Both the position numbers and the translations under genes were made by a program. From Flavobacteriaceae bacterium LYZ1037 (GTDB lineage: Bacteria > Bacteroidota > Bacteroidia > Flavobacteriales > Flavobacteriaceae), in assembly GCA_003144015.1 (NCBI GenBank), contig QFWS01000002.1, forward strand, positions 310,001-374,000: a DNA stretch of 64,000 nt, read 5' to 3'. Positions 1 to 8,446 of this stretch are shown piece by piece. The notes beneath the pieces are model-generated. The model did no database searches. It worked only from the letters and a program-made list of their open reading frames with translations, and was not told the DNA's origin. How positions within the stretch are numbered: the stretch's first letter is position 1; each line of letters begins with the position of its first letter.

Positions 1-293
1 GTGCTAGAAGTGGTTTTTTCGAATTACCAAAACCCCTATCAAGTTTAGGAATTGGAGTGGATAATTTCCCTGAGGAAGTTAAAAATAGCATGATTTTAAC
101 CGGAAACGATATTGGCATGTTGGCAAATGTAGATGCGCTACCAACGGATAAAGAAGTAAGTGCGTTTTTAGAATCTGTAAGCGTCCGCTATCCGGATATT
201 AAAACAGCTTCTCATAGAGAAAAACATAAATTAGCTCATAATTATTTGAGTTTTGGCGACATTCAAAGCGCCTGGAAAATATTATTATCATAA
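1..293 (+). CDS. C-terminal part of a probable flavin reductase family protein (5' end outside window)
   Basis: The frame is open from base 3 to the stop at 291-293, so only the last ~96 residues are visible. A GTG at 57 could serve as a start, but the upstream frame (ending LPKPLSSLGIGVD) reads like coding sequence, so the gene is cut by the window edge. The tail resembles the C-terminal extension of Bacteroidota flavin reductases (FMN-binding split-barrel proteins that reduce flavins with NAD(P)H), which I recall as neighbours of DUF3127 and aat. No catalytic part is visible, so the family call rests on the tail and on context. Confidence 0.5.
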   Translation, partial: ARSGFFELPKPLSSLGIGVDNFPEEVKNSMILTGNDIGMLANVDALPTDKEVSAFLESVSVRYPDIKTASHREKHKLAHNYLSFGDIQSAWKILLS

Positions 294-348
294 AGTAAAA
301 TTTCAAATTCCTATTTAAGGAATATTAAAAGTTAAATTAAATTAAGTA

Positions 349-723
349 ATGGAAGTACAAGGAAGAATTAAATTAGTAGGAGATACGCAAACCTTTGGAA
401 ACAATGGGTTTAGAAAGCGTGAAGTGGTTGTAACTACAGAAGAGCAATATCCACAACATATCATGATTGAGTTTGTTCAGGATAAAACCGATTTATTAAA
501 TAATTTTCAAGTTGGTCAGCAAGTAAAAATAAGTATTAATTTACGTGGTAGAGAGTGGACAAACCCACAAGGAGAAGTAAAATATTTCAACTCAATACAA
601 GGTTGGAGAATTGAAGCAGCTCAACCAGAAGCTTCTGGAGACATGCCTCCTATGCCACCAGCTGAAGCTTTTGAACCAGCTAATGATTTAAATGAAGACG
701 ATCATGACGATTTACCATTTTAA
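349..723 (+). CDS. DUF3127 OB-fold-like protein with SSB-like acidic C-terminal tip
   Basis: A 124-residue protein matching the Bacteroidota DUF3127 family. The first ~90 residues are rich in beta strands (GREWTNPQGEVKYF, then a terminal QGWRIE strand) and read like a single-stranded-DNA-binding OB fold. A Pro/Met/Glu-rich linker follows, and the protein ends in DDHDDLPF, very like the acidic DDIPF tip with which SSB recruits partner proteins. Its biochemical function is unknown to me. It lies 55 bp after the reductase tail and is followed by a strong terminator, so it probably ends a transcript. Confidence 0.85.
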   Translation: MEVQGRIKLVGDTQTFGNNGFRKREVVVTTEEQYPQHIMIEFVQDKTDLLNNFQVGQQVKISINLRGREWTNPQGEVKYFNSIQGWRIEAAQPEASGDMPPMPPAEAFEPANDLNEDDHDDLPF

Positions 724-764
724 GTAATTGTTGATTACATTTAAAAGTAAAATCTTATATATTT

Positions 765-797
765 AACCTCAATGTGTAAACGTTGAGGTTTTTTATT
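765..797 (+). terminator. Rho-independent terminator after the DUF3127 gene
   Basis: AACCTCAA (765-772) pairs with TTGAGGTT (783-790) around a 10-nt loop and runs into TTTTATT. It separates the DUF3127 gene from aat. Confidence 0.8.
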
Positions 798-805
798 CTC
801 TTAAT

Positions 806-1432
806 ATGATTACTTATTTAACAGCAGAAATTAATTTTCCTGAGGTGCATCTAGCAGATGCAGATGGTTTGTTAGCACTTGGTGGAGACCTTTCTGTAGA
901 ACGTCTCGTTCTTGCTTATAATACAGGCATTTTTCCTTGGTTTGAAAAAGATCAACCTATTTTGTGGTGGTCTCCAAATCCTAGATTTATACTATTCCCG
1001 GAAAAATTAAAAGTGTCCAAAAGCATGAAACAGGTTTTAAGAAATAGAGATTTTACGGTCACAATTAATCAAGACTTTAAAGCAGTAATCACACAATGTG
1101 CTCTTACCAAAAGAGAAGGACAACATAGCACTTGGATTACTAAGAATATGATAGATGCTTATGTAAAATTACATGATCAAGGATTGGCAAAATCTGTTGA
1201 GGTGTGGCAAGACAAAAAACTTGTGGCTGGTTTTTATGGCGTCGATTTAAACAATGGCGTGTTTTGTGGAGAAAGCATGTTTACTACAGTTAGTAACGGG
1301 AGTAAAGTTGGTTTTATTAGCTTTATTCAAAATACCAATTACAAATTAATAGATTGCCAAGTCTATACAAATCACCTAGCAAGTTTAGGTGCCGAAGAGA
1401 TTTCTAGAGAAGCTTTTTTGACGTATTTATAA
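806..1432 (+). CDS. aat: Leucyl/phenylalanyl-tRNA--protein transferase
   Basis: This cytoplasmic enzyme transfers Leu or Phe from charged tRNA to the N-terminus of proteins with basic N-terminal residues, marking them for ClpAP-type degradation (N-end rule). The family core is clear: GLLALGGDLS, then GIFPWF, ILWWSPNPRFILFP, and later HSTWIT and GVFCGESMF. At 208 residues it is near the usual length. It starts 8 bp after the terminator of the previous gene, so its promoter probably overlaps the upstream hairpin region. Confidence 0.95.
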   Translation: MITYLTAEINFPEVHLADADGLLALGGDLSVERLVLAYNTGIFPWFEKDQPILWWSPNPRFILFPEKLKVSKSMKQVLRNRDFTVTINQDFKAVITQCALTKREGQHSTWITKNMIDAYVKLHDQGLAKSVEVWQDKKLVAGFYGVDLNNGVFCGESMFTTVSNGSKVGFISFIQNTNYKLIDCQVYTNHLASLGAEEISREAFLTYL

Positions 1433-1507
1433 TTTATTTATTATTTTTAGAACACATTATCAGTTAATTGATTGAATTTATTAATGAAACTTTTAAACCA
1501 TAAAATA

Positions 1508-2011
1508 ATGAGACCAAAATATATTCTATCATTTATAATCATTTTTATAGTTGTTTTATTTTCATGTAACCAAACACCTGATAATAAAAAGGAAACTAAA
1601 AATCAAGTTCAACAAAGTGAACAGAAATTTATAAACACTATTGAAACACATTTAAATGCTGTTACCAATCGAGACCTTGAAACGTTAAAGCGTACCATGT
1701 CTCCAAAAGGCAACATGCAGTTAATATTGCCAGGCACAGAAATTATTAATACAGTCGATGGATTTATGGATTACCACAAAGAGTGGTTTAGCGATGATTC
1801 TTGGACTTTCGAAACAAAGATTCTTAATACAGAAATAGGTGAAACTATGGGTATGGTAATTACCGAAATAATATACAGAGAACCCGAAAGAAATGGTGGA
1901 CCCTATTTTAACCGAATGATTGTGAGTTACGATCTTAAAAAAATTGAAGGGGAATGGTATATAATTAAAGACCATGCGAGTTCTATTGAAAAATCAACAG
2001 ATAAGAACTAA
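1508..2011 (+). CDS. Putative lipoprotein with an NTF2/SnoaL-like domain
   Basis: I place the start at the ATG at 1508, because the next residues form a compact lipoprotein signal (MRPKYILSF, hydrophobic stretch, lipobox LFSC); in-frame alternatives are ATG 1484 and TTG 1472. The lipidated Cys is followed by a polar linker. Then comes a ~110-residue alpha+beta domain (INTIETHLNAVTNRDLETLK, a central DGFMDYHKEWF, a terminal EGEWYIIKDHAS strand) typical of DUF4440/SnoaL-like proteins. Ligand and role are unknown. It is an envelope protein by its signal. Confidence 0.7.
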   Translation: MRPKYILSFIIIFIVVLFSCNQTPDNKKETKNQVQQSEQKFINTIETHLNAVTNRDLETLKRTMSPKGNMQLILPGTEIINTVDGFMDYHKEWFSDDSWTFETKILNTEIGETMGMVITEIIYREPERNGGPYFNRMIVSYDLKKIEGEWYIIKDHASSIEKSTDKN

Positions 2012-2021
2012 TTTTTTGATT

Positions 2022-2585
2022 ATGAAGAACAATAGTGAAATATCGGTTTCTGAACATGAAGCACTTATTAAAGTATTAAAAGAACGTTTTGAAAAAAACA
2101 AGCATCGTCATGAAGGTCTTGATTGGTCTAAAATTCAGACAAAGATAGAAGCTCATCCAAAAAAAATGTGGTCGCTTAACGAAATGGAACAAACAGGAGG
2201 AGAACCAGATGTGGTTGCTTATAATAAACAGACTGATGAATATATTTTTTACGATTGTTCTAAAGAAAGTCCAAATGGTCGTAGAAGTCTTTGCTACGAT
2301 AAAAAAGCTCTTGAATCCAGAAAAAAGTTTAAACCAAAAAATAATGCGATAGATGTTGCAACAGCTATGGGAATTACACTTTTAACAATTGAGCAATACC
2401 AAGAACTACAAAAATTAGAAGCCATCGATTTAAAAACTTCCAGTTGGGTAAAATCACCTAAAGATGTTAGGGAATTAGGTGGAGCTCTTTTTGGTGATAA
2501 TCGATTTGGGAAAGTGTTTATTTACCATAATGGTGCAGAATCCTATTATGCTGCCAGAGGATTTCGTGGGTGTCTAAAAGTTTAA
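2022..2585 (+). CDS. DUF4256 domain-containing protein
   Basis: The frame is open upstream to 1974 and overlaps the lipoprotein gene, but the conserved family N-terminus begins at the ATG at 2022 (187 residues). Highly conserved blocks are visible: RHEGLDW, MWSLNEMEQTGGEPDVV, SPNGRRSLCYDKKALESRKK, NNAIDVATAMGI and the ending HNGAESYYAARGFRG. The function of DUF4256 is not established. It converges on tag with only 2 bp between the stop codons. Confidence 0.88.
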   Translation: MKNNSEISVSEHEALIKVLKERFEKNKHRHEGLDWSKIQTKIEAHPKKMWSLNEMEQTGGEPDVVAYNKQTDEYIFYDCSKESPNGRRSLCYDKKALESRKKFKPKNNAIDVATAMGITLLTIEQYQELQKLEAIDLKTSSWVKSPKDVRELGGALFGDNRFGKVFIYHNGAESYYAARGFRGCLKV

Positions 2586-2587
2586 TT

Positions 2588-3151
2588 TTAAACGTCATCG
2601 TATCTAAAACATCCAACCTCATGATCGTTTACCAAGCCTGTAGCTTGCATAAACGCATACATAACCGTAGAACCAACAAACTTAAAACCACGTTTTTTTA
2701 AATCCTTGCTCAAAGTATCAGATTCTTTTGTTGTTGCTGGAGCATCTTGGTAGTTTTTGTATTTACTTTTAATAGGTTTCCCATTCACAAACGTCCAAAT
2801 GTAATTATTAAAACTTCCAAATTCTTTCTGGATTTCTATAAATAATTTAGCGTTTGTAATAGCTGAGTTTACCTTTAATTTGTTTCTTATAATGCCAGCA
2901 TCTAACAACAAACTATCAATTTTATCTTGTTTGTAATTGGCAATTTTCTTGTAATTAAAATTATCAAAAGCTTTTCTAAAGTTGTCTCGTTTTCGCAAAA
3001 TGGTAATCCAACTTAAGCCAGCCTGAAAAGTCTCTAAAATTAAAAACTCAAAGAAAATATCATCATCTTTTATTGGAACACCCCATTCCTGGTCGTGATA
3101 CGCTTCGTATAAATCGTCTCCAACACACCAGCCACATTTATGCTTTGCCAT
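2588..3151 (-). CDS. tag: DNA-3-methyladenine glycosylase I
   Basis: A base-excision repair glycosylase that removes 3-methyladenine from alkylated DNA. Family signatures run along the 187 residues: CGWCVGDDLYEAYHDQEWG at the N-terminus (zinc-snap Cys/His and YHD.EWG), FEFLILETFQAGLSW containing the active-site Glu, KRGFKFVGSTVMYAFMQA, and the C-terminal GLVNDHEVGCF that completes the zinc site. It is a stand-alone gene facing DUF4256. Confidence 0.95.
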   Translation of the reverse strand: MAKHKCGWCVGDDLYEAYHDQEWGVPIKDDDIFFEFLILETFQAGLSWITILRKRDNFRKAFDNFNYKKIANYKQDKIDSLLLDAGIIRNKLKVNSAITNAKLFIEIQKEFGSFNNYIWTFVNGKPIKSKYKNYQDAPATTKESDTLSKDLKKRGFKFVGSTVMYAFMQATGLVNDHEVGCFRYDDV

Positions 3152-3232
3152 AAGTTTTTACAATTGTAAGTTTCTACCATAAAGATAGACATAGATATGA
3201 CATAAATCATAAAACAAGAAAGATTAACCCCT

Positions 3233-3240
3233 TATTTTTG
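3233..3240 (+). promoter_or_regulatory. Bacteroidota -7 element (TATTTTTG)
   Basis: TATTTTTG fits TAnnTTTG and lies 20 bp before the ATG at 3260. I see no clear -33 TTG at the right distance. Confidence 0.45.
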
Positions 3241-3259
3241 TAAGAACAATACAATACCT

Positions 3260-3862
3260 ATGGAACAAATAATCAAAGATGGTTTGGCAAAAAGCATGTC
3301 TTACCAAGCATATAGAGAATTAATGGCAAAAATGGTTGAAAACGAATCGACCACAGGAAACGATAAAAGTGAAGACATGGTAAATTATACCAAGTTGAAC
3401 GAACAGCGAATGAAGCGTTGGGATAAAACCTTAAAAGTTTCAGATAGCGCAAAAGAAGAATTAGCTAATATAGATAGTAAACAAACCTGGTTAGTTCTTA
3501 CTGAAAGCTGGTGTGGAGATGCAGCTCATGTAGTTCCTGTATTTAATAAGCTAGCAGAATTAAACAATAACATTAACTTAAGATTAGTACTTCGTGATGA
3601 CAACGATGTTTTAATGAACCAGTTTTTAACCAATGGAGGAAAATCTATTCCAAAATTGATACTGATTGATGAGGCTTCTAACAAAGTTATTAATTCCTTT
3701 GGCCCAAGACCTGCTGAAGCAACAAAGTTGGTTGTAGATTACAAAGCAAAACATGGTGAGATAACTCCTGAAATAAAGGAGCAATTACAGCAATGGTATA
3801 ATAAAGACAAAGGTCAAAGTGTGATTAATGATTTAATGAATCTATTAACCGTTTCTGTTTAG
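3260..3862 (+). CDS. Thioredoxin-family protein with a single-cysteine active site
   Basis: A 200-residue protein with an N-terminal helical segment (1-~70) and a thioredoxin-like fold whose active-site region reads ESWCGDAAHVVP. The second redox Cys of WCxxC is replaced by Ala, so ordinary dithiol exchange is not possible; a monothiol or structural role is more likely. The cis-Pro region (GGKSIPKLILID) is kept. Proteins of this type are common in Flavobacteriaceae and unassigned. The gene ends overlapping by 4 bp the stop of the convergent TonB-like gene. Confidence 0.75.
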   Translation: MEQIIKDGLAKSMSYQAYRELMAKMVENESTTGNDKSEDMVNYTKLNEQRMKRWDKTLKVSDSAKEELANIDSKQTWLVLTESWCGDAAHVVPVFNKLAELNNNINLRLVLRDDNDVLMNQFLTNGGKSIPKLILIDEASNKVINSFGPRPAEATKLVVDYKAKHGEITPEIKEQLQQWYNKDKGQSVINDLMNLLTVSV

Positions 3863-4584
3863 TTTTTACCTTCAAAATAAAAGGTAATAGTGCCAATTTG
3901 AGAGGGTTTAGAAACATCTGTACTAAATCTAGCGTCCTTAGCATAAGCCATAGCGTGCTCTTCTAAACAATCGTTATCAGATGTTGAAGATGCATTTACA
4001 TAGGCGTCTGTAACCAAACCAGAAGCATTTACAGTAATATTGATAACTATTTTTCCACCTTCTTCACACAAGTAAATAGGTGTTGGTAAATATTCATGTG
4101 TTCTGTTAACCAAAGAGTAGTGCATGCTACTTTTTTTGTTTACAGATTGCACACTATTGCTTGGTTTTCTTTTGTTTAAGACATCATTTACGCTACTATA
4201 AGAAGACAAAACATCCTCATCAATTTCAGAAACGCTATTTGTAGAACCAGATTCTGAAGCGTCATTTTCAGTCATACTTTCTGAAGGTGTAGGAACATAA
4301 TCTTTTGGGGGTGCAATTGGCTGATATGCTTGTGCAAACTTCTTATATTCTTGAGTTTCGTTAAAAGCTTTATTAGTTTCAGTAGTTTGATTTTCTTCAG
4401 CCTCGGCTAATTTTTCAGCTTCAAGTTCATCAGGAGTTTTTGGTTCTTCAGGCTCCAGCAAGTAGTAGCTTTCTGCTATTAATTCGTTTTGTTTTTTAAT
4501 ATGAAAACTGAATAAGCCAAGCACGATGGTTCCAGAAACCAATAGGGTAATTAAAAGCGATTTATGTTTGTTCGTTAAATTCAA
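3859..4584 (-). CDS. TonB-like envelope protein
   Basis: A 241-residue protein with one membrane segment near residues 10-30, a long low-complexity periplasmic linker rich in Glu, Pro, Ser and Thr (PEEPKTPDELEAEKLAEAEE), and a C-terminal ~75-residue domain with the TonB-type pattern (GGKIVINITVNASGLVTDAYV, then AKDARFS). It may couple the inner membrane to outer-membrane transporters, or be a structural relative; no ExbBD genes are nearby. It is the last gene of the ftsX-DUF3098-uppP-truB operon, 59 bp after truB. Confidence 0.7.
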   Translation of the reverse strand: MNLTNKHKSLLITLLVSGTIVLGLFSFHIKKQNELIAESYYLLEPEEPKTPDELEAEKLAEAEENQTTETNKAFNETQEYKKFAQAYQPIAPPKDYVPTPSESMTENDASESGSTNSVSEIDEDVLSSYSSVNDVLNKRKPSNSVQSVNKKSSMHYSLVNRTHEYLPTPIYLCEEGGKIVINITVNASGLVTDAYVNASSTSDNDCLEEHAMAYAKDARFSTDVSKPSQIGTITFYFEGKN

Positions 4585-4643
4585 AAGTCAAATGTTGGGT
4601 ACAAAACCTTGATGGGCTTCAATCTAATATACGAAAAATAGGG

Positions 4644-5339
4644 CTATTTGGTTGTTAAGTTTTCTATAAAGGCTTCTGGAGTCAATGCATTATCAACATT
4701 AAAATCGCCAATTTTAGTGCGTCTTAAAACAGATAAATGAGAGCCTGAGTTTAGAGCTTTTCCAAAATCGTTTGCTAAAGAGCGTATGTAAGTGCCTTTA
4801 CTACAAACCACTCTAAAACCCACTTGATTATTTTCAATTCGAGTAATTTCAAATTCTGAAACAGTCACTTTTCTAGATTTTATTTCAACGTCTTCTCCAG
4901 CTCTGGCAAATTCATACAAGCGTTTTCCATCTTTTTTTATAGCTGAAAAAACAGGAGGAAATTGATTAATTTCGCCGATAAATTGCTTGGTGGCTTCGAG
5001 GATTGCTTTTTCTGTAATATGATCTGTTGGAAAAGTCTCGTTGATTTCTGTTTCTAAATCAAATGAGGGTGTCGTGCTTCCTAAAATTAAAGTTCCAGTG
5101 TATTCTTTAATTTGTCCTTGAAATGTGTCTATTTGTTTGGTCATTTTTCCAGTACAAATAACCAATAAACCCGTAGCCAATGGGTCTAATGTTCCAGCAT
5201 GACCAACTTTTATTTTTTTTATATTAAAGGCATGACGAATTTCCCAACGAAGTTTATTAACAGCTTGAAACGATGTCCAATGCAAAGGTTTATCTATTAA
5301 TAAAACCTGTCCGGAAAGATAATCTTCGGCTGTTTTCAT
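4644..5339 (-). CDS. truB: tRNA pseudouridine(55) synthase TruB
   Basis: It makes pseudouridine 55 in the T-loop of tRNAs. The TruB core is clear: LLIDKPLHWTS, KVGHAGTLDPLATG with the nucleophile Asp at residue 52, then PPVFSAIKKDGKRLYEFAR and CSKGTYIRSLANDFG. At 231 residues it lacks a long C-terminal PUA domain, as usual for Bacteroidota. It starts 1 bp after the uppP stop, indicating translational coupling. Confidence 0.96.
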   Translation of the reverse strand: MKTAEDYLSGQVLLIDKPLHWTSFQAVNKLRWEIRHAFNIKKIKVGHAGTLDPLATGLLVICTGKMTKQIDTFQGQIKEYTGTLILGSTTPSFDLETEINETFPTDHITEKAILEATKQFIGEINQFPPVFSAIKKDGKRLYEFARAGEDVEIKSRKVTVSEFEITRIENNQVGFRVVCSKGTYIRSLANDFGKALNSGSHLSVLRRTKIGDFNVDNALTPEAFIENLTTK

Positions 5340-5340
5340 A

Positions 5341-6135
5341 TTAATTTAAAGATGCGAATATAATTGCGATAATTCCAACAACGGCACAGTAAATAGCAAA
5401 ATAGGTTAGTTTACTTTTCTTTACCAGTGCTATCATCCAAGTACATGCAAATAAGCCTGCAACAAATGCTGCAATAAATCCTGCGCTTAAGGATATGAAA
5501 TTAGAACTTTCATAAGTTAAATCACCACTTACAAGGTCTTTGGCAATTTTACCAAAGATTAAAGGCACGACCATTAAAAATGAAAATCGTGCAGCACGTG
5601 TTTTGTCATTACCTAATAAAACGGAAGTCGATATCGTTGCTCCAGATCTTGAAATCCCAGGAAGCATAGCTATCGCTTGCGAAATCCCAATAATTAAGGC
5701 GTTTCCGAAACTTACTTTTTTATGAGTGTTTTTAGCTTTATCTGCAAAGAATAATAAGACAGCTGTAATTAGAAGCATAAAGCCAACAAGCATGATATTG
5801 CCATTAAATAATTGTTCTAATTCTTTTTCAAAAAGCAAGCCTACAATGATGGCTGGAATCATGGATAAAGCAATTTTAGAAACAAATTGCAAATCGTCAT
5901 TCCATTCAAGTTTTAAGACGCCTTTTAATATAAGCAAGATATCTTTTCTAAAAATAACCATGGTACTTAAAGCCGTAGCAAAATGAAGTACAACCGTAAA
6001 CATTAAACTTTCTTTGGGAATAGAATGGTCGCCTAGAATAGCTTTACCTAATTCTAAATGTCCACTGGATGAAACTGGTAAAAATTCTGTGAGACCTTGA
6101 ATAATCCCTAAAACAATCGAATCAAAAATATCCAT
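5341..6135 (-). CDS. uppP: Undecaprenyl-diphosphatase (BacA family)
   Basis: This integral membrane phosphatase recycles undecaprenyl pyrophosphate to the monophosphate carrier used for peptidoglycan and other envelope glycans. Both signature loops are intact: GLTEFLPVSSSGH (residues 14-26, with the catalytic Glu) and PGISRSGAT (159-167). At 264 residues with about eight hydrophobic segments it has the usual length. It sits in an operon with ftsX, DUF3098 and truB, a cell-wall and division grouping. Confidence 0.96.
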   Translation of the reverse strand: MDIFDSIVLGIIQGLTEFLPVSSSGHLELGKAILGDHSIPKESLMFTVVLHFATALSTMVIFRKDILLILKGVLKLEWNDDLQFVSKIALSMIPAIIVGLLFEKELEQLFNGNIMLVGFMLLITAVLLFFADKAKNTHKKVSFGNALIIGISQAIAMLPGISRSGATISTSVLLGNDKTRAARFSFLMVVPLIFGKIAKDLVSGDLTYESSNFISLSAGFIAAFVAGLFACTWMIALVKKSKLTYFAIYCAVVGIIAIIFASLN

Positions 6136-6191
6136 GAGGCAAAAATATCAATTTCAAATGATGAAATGATGAAAAAAAAAGGTTTTGGAAT

Positions 6192-6449
6192 TTATTTTTT
6201 TGAATTAGGATTTAAAAGTATTGCATACACCTGAATACCAAAACCAATTAATACAAGTGTTGGAGCTAGTCTAATTCTTCTAAAACTAAAAATATCTGGA
6301 TTAAAAACATTCGGGTCGTTACTTCCTCCACCAGACATTAAAGCAAAACCTACTGCTATACAAGCTAAACCAATGAGCATAAACTTATAGTTTTTCTTTC
6401 CAAAGATAAAGTCGTTTTTGGTTTGTTCCTTACGTTTTTGTTCTCCCAT
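6192..6449 (-). CDS. DUF3098 small membrane protein
   Basis: An 85-residue protein with two predicted membrane helices (FMLIGLACIAVGFALMSGGG, and another near the C-terminus) separated by a short loop with FNPDIFSFRRIRLAP, a pattern typical of DUF3098. Function is unknown; its constant place between ftsX and uppP in Flavobacteriia suggests an accessory role in division or envelope work. It lies 72 bp after ftsX and 56 bp before uppP. Confidence 0.88.
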   Translation of the reverse strand: MGEQKRKEQTKNDFIFGKKNYKFMLIGLACIAVGFALMSGGGSNDPNVFNPDIFSFRRIRLAPTLVLIGFGIQVYAILLNPNSKK

Positions 6450-6521
6450 AATCTTAATATAAATAAAGATACAAATTAACGGATTTAATTAAAAAAGAAC
6501 GTTAAAGAGGTTATAAATTAT

Positions 6522-7400
6522 CTAATAATATAATTGATCTGTTTTTAAGTTTAAGAATCGCTGTGTTGCTATAAAGGTACTTATCCATGTAATAACAATT
6601 CCTAAAATAAAAACAGTCGCAAATAAAGCGCCAATTAAAATTGGACTTTGTAACAAGTTGAGCTCTGGGAATGTTTGGTTTAAATAGTATAAAACAACAG
6701 CCATTCCAGCTAAGGCTACCAGTGCTCCAACAATTCCTAAACGCACACTTTTCCAAACAAAAGGTCTTCTAATAAAATGCTTTGTAGCGCCAACCATTTG
6801 CATGGTTTTTATGGTAAATCGTTTGGAGTAAACCGATAATCTAATTGAGCTATTAATTAATAACACAGCAATAACAGTAAAAATGCCACTAATTACTAAT
6901 ACCCAAAAACTAATTTTTTTTACGTTGTTATTCATTAAAGTCACTAAGTCATTATCATAGCGTACTTCGTCTACAAAGTTTTTAGAAAGTGCTTCGTCTT
7001 TAATGGTTTCCAAATGTTCAGAAGTTACATAATCGGCTTTTAAATGCACATCTATAGAATTCTGTAACGGATTATAGCCAAGAAACTCCATAAAATCTTC
7101 TCCATTCTCAGCTTTCATAGATTCGGCAGCTTGCTCTTTAGATACATATTCTGTCGATTTCACATAATCAGACATCGCCAGACTTTTTTCAAGTTGCTTA
7201 ATCTCTACGTCTTTAGCAGCTTCCTTTAAATAGATGGTAACAACTACCTGCTCTTTAAAATGATCGGACACTTTTTTTGCATTCAAAACCAGTAAGCCTA
7301 AGAGACCTAAAAGGAATAAAACCAATGCAATACTTAAAACTACCGAAAAATAGGAAGATATTAATCTGCGTTTTTGATACTTATCAAAAGATGAACTCAT
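6522..7400 (-). CDS. ftsX: Cell division protein FtsX
   Basis: The FtsX permease-like protein works with the ATPase FtsE to control peptidoglycan hydrolases at the septum. This 292-residue protein has the expected plan: a cytoplasmic N-terminus (SSSFDKYQKRRL), one membrane helix (~18-40), an extracytoplasmic domain (~45-165), then three C-terminal helices with a cytoplasmic loop containing KRFTIKTMQMVGATKHFIRRPF, the conserved contact region for FtsE. No ftsE is in this window. It is the first gene of the minus-strand operon. Confidence 0.93.
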   Translation of the reverse strand: MSSSFDKYQKRRLISSYFSVVLSIALVLFLLGLLGLLVLNAKKVSDHFKEQVVVTIYLKEAAKDVEIKQLEKSLAMSDYVKSTEYVSKEQAAESMKAENGEDFMEFLGYNPLQNSIDVHLKADYVTSEHLETIKDEALSKNFVDEVRYDNDLVTLMNNNVKKISFWVLVISGIFTVIAVLLINSSIRLSVYSKRFTIKTMQMVGATKHFIRRPFVWKSVRLGIVGALVALAGMAVVLYYLNQTFPELNLLQSPILIGALFATVFILGIVITWISTFIATQRFLNLKTDQLYY

Positions 7401-7443
7401 AAATGTTTAGTTAATGATGTAAAAATATAAAAGAATTCTTATC

Positions 7444-7460
7444 CGTTGTGGTTTACAACG
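7444..7460. promoter_or_regulatory. 17-bp inverted repeat between divergent ftsX and UbiA genes
   Basis: CGTTGT (7444-7449) and ACAACG (7455-7460) flank a 5-bp spacer. Its place in the 118-bp divergent promoter region fits an operator for a dimeric regulator; no regulator is known. Confidence 0.3.
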
Positions 7461-7518
7461 TTTAAACTTTCAACATTGTTATAATAAGTTTAAATTTGAT
7501 GCAAAACACTTATAACAT

Positions 7519-8379
7519 TTGCTCCACGATTTAAAAATATCTCGTCCAGGTTTATATTTTCCAACTCTATGGATTTATTTAGTGCCTTTTAGCTTGCAAA
7601 TCCAGTATTGGTTAGAAATCAATTTTTGGATTGGTTTACTTTTTGTCACCTTTCCTCTTAATTATTTAGTTTATGGATTGAATGATTATAACGATTTTAA
7701 TGCCGATGAACTAAATGAAAGAAAAGGAAATTTTCTTTTTGGAGCCAAATCTACTCCTAAGCAATTAGCATCCATTCCTAGAAAAGTTGCATTAGTAGTG
7801 CTTCCATTTATTATTTATTTTACAGTTGTTTCTGGTTGGAGAATGTTGTGTTTACTAATGTTTATGGTGTTTATTAATATTATTTATAACTTCAAGCCTT
7901 TTAGAATTAAAGAACGACCTCCTTTTGAAATTTGTATTCAAATGGGATATGTGTTCACAGCCTTTTTTAGTGTGCAACTAAATAATTTAGATATGTTACC
8001 TTGGCAAACCATACTATACTTAACTTTGTTTGCATTTCAGGCACATATAGCTGGAGAGATTATGGATATAGAACCCGATTTAAAAGCAGGTAAAAGAACC
8101 ACAGCAACACTTATTGGAAGAAAAAACACCAAACTACTAATGCTGTTTTTACTAGTGTTAGAAACTTTTATTCTTGCATATTGGTTTCAGGATTATGTGC
8201 TTGCAGGTTTTTTAGGCATATTTTCGTTATGGTTAATTGCAGATGTGTTTTTCATTTTTAAAGAAAAGCCATATACTTTAAATCAAATGAAATTATTTGG
8301 AATTGCTATGAATCTTAGTGCCATACTTTCAATGATTTGGGTCTTATATTCTGGTAAACTTTTGCAACCTATTTTTTGA
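7519..8379 (+). CDS. UbiA-family prenyltransferase
   Basis: A polytopic membrane protein (286 residues, 8-9 hydrophobic segments) with the two Asp-rich metal/prenyl-diphosphate motifs of UbiA enzymes: NDYNDFNADELN near residue 55 and GEIMDIEPDLKAGKRTTA near 180. The acceptor cannot be read from sequence; menaquinone, heme or carotenoid-type prenylation are all possible. The frame has only a TTG start at 7519, because an in-frame stop lies at 7513 and later ATGs would remove the first helix. It is divergent from ftsX. Confidence 0.85.
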   Translation: MLHDLKISRPGLYFPTLWIYLVPFSLQIQYWLEINFWIGLLFVTFPLNYLVYGLNDYNDFNADELNERKGNFLFGAKSTPKQLASIPRKVALVVLPFIIYFTVVSGWRMLCLLMFMVFINIIYNFKPFRIKERPPFEICIQMGYVFTAFFSVQLNNLDMLPWQTILYLTLFAFQAHIAGEIMDIEPDLKAGKRTTATLIGRKNTKLLMLFLLVLETFILAYWFQDYVLAGFLGIFSLWLIADVFFIFKEKPYTLNQMKLFGIAMNLSAILSMIWVLYSGKLLQPIF

Positions 8380-8412
8380 TCACTCTTCCTTTTACAATCA
8401 TATAATAAACCG

Positions 8413-8420
8413 TAAATTTG
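8413..8420 (+). promoter_or_regulatory. Bacteroidota -7 element (TAAATTTG) for leuS
   Basis: TAAATTTG fits TAnnTTTG and lies 27 bp before the leuS ATG. A well-spaced TTG upstream is not evident. Confidence 0.5.
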
Positions 8421-8446
8421 CGCTTTTACAAGCGAAAACCAAGACA

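Noticed and set aside
5540-5986. Two plus-strand open frames inside uppP
   Set aside because: They are antisense to a conserved membrane protein gene and lack any recognisable domain.
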